The position numbers and the translations under genes were made by a program. DNA of 9,333 nucleotides from NCBI GenBank assembly GCA_037146835.1, contig JBAWWI010000081.1, positions 1-9,333 of the forward strand, written 5' to 3'. Under the pieces are notes generated by a model that was given only the letters and a program-made list of their open reading frames with translations, ran no database searches and had not been told where the DNA came from. Shown in pieces: positions 6,325 to 9,333 of this stretch. How positions within the stretch are numbered: position 1 is the first letter of the stretch; the number at the start of each line of letters is the position of its first letter. This DNA is from IMCC26256 sp037146835 (GTDB taxonomy: Bacteria; Actinomycetota; Acidimicrobiia; IMCC26256).

Positions 6325-7053
6325 GTGATTCGGATACTGCTTGTAGATGACGAACCAGCCATTCTCAAGACTGTGCGCGCCGGGCTAGAGGCTCGCGACT
6401 ACACAGTGACTACTGCAATCACAGGCGCTGGCGCTCTCGAATCGATAAACGCTAATCCCCCGGACCTTGTTGTACTTGACCTCGGGCTACCCGATATTGA
6501 CGGTGTAGAGATCTGCCGACAAATCAGAGCCTCGAGTGCGGTTCCGATCATCGTGTTATCTGCTGAGTCATCCGAGAATCGCAAAGTAGTAGCGCTCGAC
6601 GAGGGCGCGAACGATTTTGTTACAAAACCATTCTCGATGCCAGAGCTACTCGCTCGAATACGGGTAGCGCTACGGCTCCACTCCAGGGCAGCCTCAACCA
6701 CAGCACCCGAGAAGCTAGATGTCGGTCGTATCCATATCGATCTAGCTAGACACACGGTAAATATTGGTGATGAGCAGATTGACCTAACGCCCAAGGAGTT
6801 TGCGATGCTTGCAGCGCTAGCTCGCGACCCAGGCCGAGTCTTCACGCATAGAGCACTTCTCCACGAGGTGTGGGGACCAGGTTACGACTCCGAGAATCAT
6901 TATTTACGTGTATATGCGAGCCAAATACGCAAGAAACTCGGTCCGATAGAGGCAGCGATGCTTGTGGCTGAGCCAGGGGTTGGCTATCGCCTAAATGAAC
7001 CTGAACCCGAGCCTAAGGCAGCACCAGGAGAAGCGATACCGCACGATTTATAG
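6325..7053 (+). CDS. KdpE-like OmpR-family response regulator
   Basis: DNA-binding response regulator of 242 residues. The receiver domain (about 1-118) has the acidic pair D8-D9, phospho-acceptor D52 in VVLDLGLPDIDG, S79 and K101 (VTKPFS). A winged-helix output domain (about 128-228) carries LTPKEFAMLAALARDPGRVF, HEVWGPGYDSENHYLRVYAS and AEPGVGYRL; the HYLRVY-(8-9 residues)-PGVGYR pattern is characteristic of KdpE rather than PhoB or OmpR. GTG at 6325-6327 is used, with GGGGTGA four bases upstream, three bases after the kinase stop, so the two form an operon. All phosphorylation residues are intact. KdpE usually activates kdpFABC; no such genes are in the window, and the neighbouring permease is the obvious candidate target (inference). 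The acidic, Pro-rich tail after residue 228 is not conserved. The symbol kdpE is withheld because the kinase is not a full KdpD. Confidence 0.9.
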   Translation: MIRILLVDDEPAILKTVRAGLEARDYTVTTAITGAGALESINANPPDLVVLDLGLPDIDGVEICRQIRASSAVPIIVLSAESSENRKVVALDEGANDFVTKPFSMPELLARIRVALRLHSRAASTTAPEKLDVGRIHIDLARHTVNIGDEQIDLTPKEFAMLAALARDPGRVFTHRALLHEVWGPGYDSENHYLRVYASQIRKKLGPIEAAMLVAEPGVGYRLNEPEPEPKAAPGEAIPHDL

Positions 7054-7090
7054 ACCAATAGCACATACCGAACATGGGACTTTCTCGAGA

Positions 7091-7121
7091 CGCACGAGTC
7101 TCACTTAAGCAGAGACGTGCG
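7091..7121. terminator. Candidate bidirectional terminator between kdpE-like gene and mgsA
   Basis: CGCACG (7091-7096) and TCTC (7099-7102) pair with GAGA (7112-7115) and CGTGCG (7116-7121), giving a 10-pair stem with a 2-base bulge and a 9-base loop. The loop contains the TAA stop of mgsA (7105-7107). A competing smaller hairpin is GAGAC/GTCTC (7087-7091 with 7098-7102). No T-tract follows on either strand. Confidence 0.5.
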
Positions 7122-7554
7122 GTGCGACTTGACGCTCGTAAGTACCTGAGAACAGCGGCGAAGAGACCAAGAAGTCTGCAGTAGAGCGGTTGCATGCAAC
7201 AGGGATATTCCACACGACAGCAATACGCAGCAAAGCTCGGACATCAGGATCATGAGGCTGAGGCTCTAGCGGGTCCCAGAAGAAAAGCAGCATGTCGATT
7301 CCGTAATCAGCGATGCGGGCACCAATCTGTTGGTCCCCTCCTAGAGGACCAGATCTCAGTCGCTCGATCGGAAGCCCTAGCTCCTCTGCAAGCAAACCGC
7401 CGGTGGTACCGGTAGCGCAGAGTTCGTGCTGCGAGAGAATCTCCCTATTCTCACGCGCCCACTCAAGCAAGTGCTGCTTCTCATGATCGTGCGCTACTAA
7501 CGCAATACGTTTTCGCGCGGGGAGGCTGGCATCGGGGAGTTCGTTATCTGTCAT
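7105..7554 (-). CDS. mgsA: Methylglyoxal synthase
   Basis: Converts dihydroxyacetone phosphate to methylglyoxal and phosphate in the cytosol, a glycolytic overflow route that relieves sugar-phosphate stress and is inhibited by phosphate in studied enzymes. The protein (149 residues from the ATG) aligns almost without gaps with E. coli MgsA (152). Seen are LPARKRIALVAHDH (11-24), the phosphate-binding ATGTTG (47-52), SGPLGGDQQIGA with catalytic base D74 (E. coli D71), FFWDPL with D94, and PHDPDVRALLR with H101 and D104 (E. coli H98 and D101). The ATG at 7552-7554 is preferred because AGGGGAG lies nine bases upstream; the frame is open to a TTG at 7582-7584 (ten more residues) without a good site. 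It follows the Gmad2 lipoprotein gene by 45 bases on the same strand, so both are probably transcribed together, and it converges on the KdpE-like gene. Confidence 0.96.
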   Translation of the reverse strand: MTDNELPDASLPARKRIALVAHDHEKQHLLEWARENREILSQHELCATGTTGGLLAEELGLPIERLRSGPLGGDQQIGARIADYGIDMLLFFWDPLEPQPHDPDVRALLRIAVVWNIPVACNRSTADFLVSSPLFSGTYERQVAPHVSA

Positions 7555-7563
7555 GGGGCGAGT

Positions 7564-7570
7564 CTCCCCT
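7564..7570 (-). promoter_or_regulatory. Ribosome binding site that decides the mgsA start
   Basis: AGGGGAG on the minus strand sits nine bases before the ATG at 7552-7554 and favours it over the upstream TTG at 7582-7584. Confidence 0.55.
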
Positions 7571-7599
7571 ATGCGGAGGGCCAACTGGTGCCGCTGAGA

Positions 7600-8292
7600 T
7601 CAAACTCCGGCAAACGCAATGCGAATAACGCTCGCCTCGGCCACGGCGCCATCCTTCATCGAGTAGGTCTTGAGCACAATTGCACCTCTTGGCTGGGTTG
7701 GCTGAGTAAATGAGACCACATCCGTGAATGGCCCCATATCGCCGTTCGATCCACCCATCGCTGGGCCACCGCCAAGAGGGGGCGCTGTACGGTCTTGCCG
7801 GATCTCAACATTGAATGTGGCCTCAAAGGCAGTGCTCTGGCCCTTTAGCGTTACCGCGCTAGTGATCGCTGCTCCAGCGCTTGGGGAGGTGAGCACGAGG
7901 TTTGGGGTTGATGATCCAAGTACCCACCAATGCCCGGCTGAGTCGAGCTGTCGAACAAGAACTGTCGTAACAACTCCAGGGTTAGTTGCCTGTACCGGTA
8001 CCTCACCCGAGCGCGAGTCACCTGCTACAAATTGCCCAACAATCGGCGATGTGAAGCCGACGTACTCGTTAGCAAAAGCTGTGGCTGCCTCGACAGGACT
8101 GCTGTAACGAACATCTCCTACAGGGAAGACTGCCGTTGAGAGATCTAAGGCAACGGCCTTAGTTGTAGTCGTTGTCGCGGGCTTTCGCGATGTCGTTGTG
8201 GTGTCAGAGTCGGAGCCTCCTCCGCATGCAGCTACGAGTAGTGCTGCGATAAGCGCTCCGACGATTGCTGTGGTCCACTGGCGTCTAGGCAT
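7600..8292 (-). CDS. Gmad2-domain lipoprotein
   Basis: A 230-residue secreted lipoprotein. A short basic N terminus (MPRRQW) and a hydrophobic stretch lead to the lipobox LVAAC, with C23 the lipidated residue, followed by GGGSDSD and a Thr-rich linker (31-44) typical of surface lipoproteins. Residues 50-127 form a middle region (SSPVEAATAFANEYVGF, GDSRSGEV, HWWVLGS) common in actinobacterial relatives. The C-terminal part (about 131-227, from NLVLTSPSAGAAITSAVTLKG to ASVIRIAF) fits Gmad2, an immunoglobulin-like domain first noted in spore-germination and related lipoproteins. A Gly-rich loop (GGGPAMGGSNGDMG, 174-187) sits within it. The molecular function is unknown; extracellular binding is likely. 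The ATG at 8290-8292 has a perfect AGGAGG seven bases upstream. mgsA follows 45 bases after the stop, though no functional link to it is evident. Confidence 0.85.
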   Translation of the reverse strand: MPRRQWTTAIVGALIAALLVAACGGGSDSDTTTTSRKPATTTTTKAVALDLSTAVFPVGDVRYSSPVEAATAFANEYVGFTSPIVGQFVAGDSRSGEVPVQATNPGVVTTVLVRQLDSAGHWWVLGSSTPNLVLTSPSAGAAITSAVTLKGQSTAFEATFNVEIRQDRTAPPLGGGPAMGGSNGDMGPFTDVVSFTQPTQPRGAIVLKTYSMKDGAVAEASVIRIAFAGV

Positions 8293-8299
8293 TCGACTG

Positions 8300-8305
8300 C
8301 CTCCT
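8300..8305 (-). promoter_or_regulatory. Strong ribosome binding site of the lipoprotein gene
   Basis: A full AGGAGG lies seven bases before the ATG, the only consensus Shine-Dalgarno I noticed in a window where most starts have weak sites. TATAAG (complement of 8325-8330) just upstream could be a -10 box, but no convincing -35 accompanies it. Confidence 0.7.
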
Positions 8306-8470
8306 AGGTAGGGGTCTGAACGGGCTTATAGAGATTGCTGTAGATAAAGGCTAGAGATTGGGGATACCGCTCACTGGAGTCTCTCCTGCATTACGCGAGC
8401 CTCATAGGGCCAATAGTCCCACTTTGAGTTGCTTTAGTTTCGTCGCTCGGGCAAGCGGCCGGAGGATGCC

Positions 8471-8485
8471 GACCTCGCTTAGGTC
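8471..8485 (-). terminator. Weak stem-loop after the coiled-coil/PH-like gene
   Basis: GACCT (8471-8475) and AGGTC (8481-8485) form a perfect 5-base stem with a 5-base loop, six bases past the stop of the minus-strand gene ending at 8491. There is no T-tract. The rest of the 198-base gap (8293-8490) shows no further gene or RNA that I can support. Confidence 0.25.
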
Positions 8486-8490
8486 TAGCT

Positions 8491-9333
8491 TCAGCCACCA
8501 GGCTCACTACCGGCCTCTAATGCGAATACCTCTGCTCTAGCGGCGTTTATCGCTGCCAGACGCGCTGGGTCTTGCTGAACTGCCTCCTTCGCATCTCTTG
8601 CTTCATCGAGCTCCGAGGTATCACCCTCGATTCGAGCGATGATCGAACGAGACGACGCTGCGATTGCTGCCCGCTCAACATCATTTGCGTCTACGTCTCG
8701 CGCATAAGCATTGATCGCCATAGCAAACTGCCTCACAACTAGCCCGTCATCTGGTGGGCATTGGAGGACCATCCCACCATCGCCGGTCTGGATGAGCAGG
8801 TATAGCTCACGCTTATCTGCAACCTCTCGCTTCTGAGCAGCGAGCGATCCAAGCATTCCGATCCCTCCAAATAGGAGACCACCCGCGGCCATGCGAGTAA
8901 GAGTTGGGCGGTGAGACATTGAGAGGTTCCCTCCACTCTCGACATCGGCGGAGCATCCGCGCAGCCAGACGGTACCGCCCTTAGGGGTAGTTAGCGTGCG
9001 CTCGTGTAGCACCACTCCGCGGTACTCGCCGAGGCGTTTGCCACTAGGACTCTCTGCCTCTGCCAACTGCGTATTTGCAATCTGCAACTGATTACTGCGC
9101 GAGATCTCTGTGTCCCTAACCCTTCGATGGGCCTCTGCAATGGCCGTAGCATGCGCACGCTCAGCATCACGCACCGCTCTGCGCGCAGCCTTCAACGCTC
9201 GCCGCTCAGATCGATCCAGGGGACGCTTAGCCCCAACCGACATCTGCATAGACACCTGCATCGAGACTGGCGGTAGAGACGCATCGAATCCATCCAAGCC
9301 ATCAGGATCTATGACAGCTGCACCATCAAGTGC
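8491..9333 (-). CDS. Unrecognised coiled-coil / PH-like domain protein, 5' end open
   Basis: I do not recognise a named family. The stop TGA is at 8491-8493. The frame stays open to the window edge, so the gene may start outside. Counting from a TTG at 9295-9297 (268 residues), a charged Ala/Arg/Glu-rich helix, probably coiled coil, spans about 28-82. Next comes a beta-rich region (85-133) with GKRLGEYRGVVLHERTL and GGTVWLRGCSADVES, then PTLTRM (131-136). A Gly-rich hydrophobic stretch follows (138-153), then a strand-rich part (KRELYLLIQ, MVLQCPPDDGLVVRQFAMAI) and a charged helical tail (205-262). The order 'TLTR, Gly-rich turn, RELYLLI, DDG-RQF' resembles bacterial PH-like/SHOCT-associated proteins of actinobacteria (inference). 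The Gly-rich segment could be a short membrane hairpin or simply a loop. The twelve codons before the TTG look coding. Internal ATGs at residues 13, 17 and 19 are other possible starts. Confidence 0.7.
   Translation of the reverse strand, partial: ALDGAAVIDPDGLDGFDASLPPVSMQVSMQMSVGAKRPLDRSERRALKAARRAVRDAERAHATAIAEAHRRVRDTEISRSNQLQIANTQLAEAESPSGKRLGEYRGVVLHERTLTTPKGGTVWLRGCSADVESGGNLSMSHRPTLTRMAAGGLLFGGIGMLGSLAAQKREVADKRELYLLIQTGDGGMVLQCPPDDGLVVRQFAMAINAYARDVDANDVERAAIAASSRSIIARIEGDTSELDEARDAKEAVQQDPARLAAINAARAEVFALEAGSEPGG

Noticed and set aside
6399..6845. Minus-strand 148-codon frame opposite the response regulator.
   Set aside because: Ser/Arg-rich antisense shadow of a clear KdpE-like gene.
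8293..8490. Possible small RNA or tRNA in the 198-base gap.
   Set aside because: Only short stems (GGAG/CTCC near 8374-8384, GACCT/AGGTC at 8471-8485) are present; no cloverleaf or conserved RNA motif could be made out.
8358..8540. Plus-strand 60-codon frame in the gap after the lipoprotein gene.
   Set aside because: It runs into the end of the minus-strand coiled-coil gene, lacks a ribosome site and is low in coding character.

Overview
The window looks like a piece of an actinomycetal (Actinomycetota) chromosome. The main evidence is a BldD-type regulator, a KimA-like permease overlapping an OB-fold gene (a pairing I recall from mycobacterial chromosomes), a Thr-rich Gmad2 lipoprotein, and frequent GTG/TTG starts. 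An Acidimicrobiia-like or other mid-GC aquatic actinomycete would fit, but that rank is a guess. There are no mobile elements, tRNAs, rRNAs or CRISPR arrays. Genes are tightly packed, and no gene-free stretch exceeds 300 bases.

Left part (1-2760): a minus-strand pair, a BldD-like regulator followed by purU (formyltetrahydrofolate deformylase) with a 4-base overlap. It diverges from a plus-strand pair, a nitrobindin-like heme-binding beta-barrel protein and an FMN nitroreductase. The 124-base divergent gap carries candidate promoters and two small dyads.

Middle part (2770-7060): a potassium-homeostasis block. A KimA-like K+ symporter and an overlapping OB-fold gene run on the minus strand. 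Divergent from them, 53 bases away, are a short KdpD-like sensor kinase (DUF4118 membrane domain, without the usual KdpD and USP input domains) and a KdpE-like response regulator. No kdpFABC pump is present in the window. The simplest reading is that this two-component system controls the neighbouring permease. The shared gap holds a 9-base direct repeat with an 11-base period, the spacing expected for an OmpR/KdpE-family regulator.

Right part (7090-9333): all genes are on the minus strand. A Gmad2-domain lipoprotein is followed by mgsA (methylglyoxal synthase), which converges on kdpE across a hairpin. Further right is a coiled-coil/PH-like protein of unknown function whose reading frame runs off the window edge.

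Both convergent junctions (nitroreductase/OB-fold and kdpE/mgsA) have a stem-loop that contains the stop codon of the minus-strand gene, and probably act as two-way terminators. The best follow-up candidates are the kimA-kdpDE control region and the BldD-like protein, which keeps the full cyclic-di-GMP binding signature.
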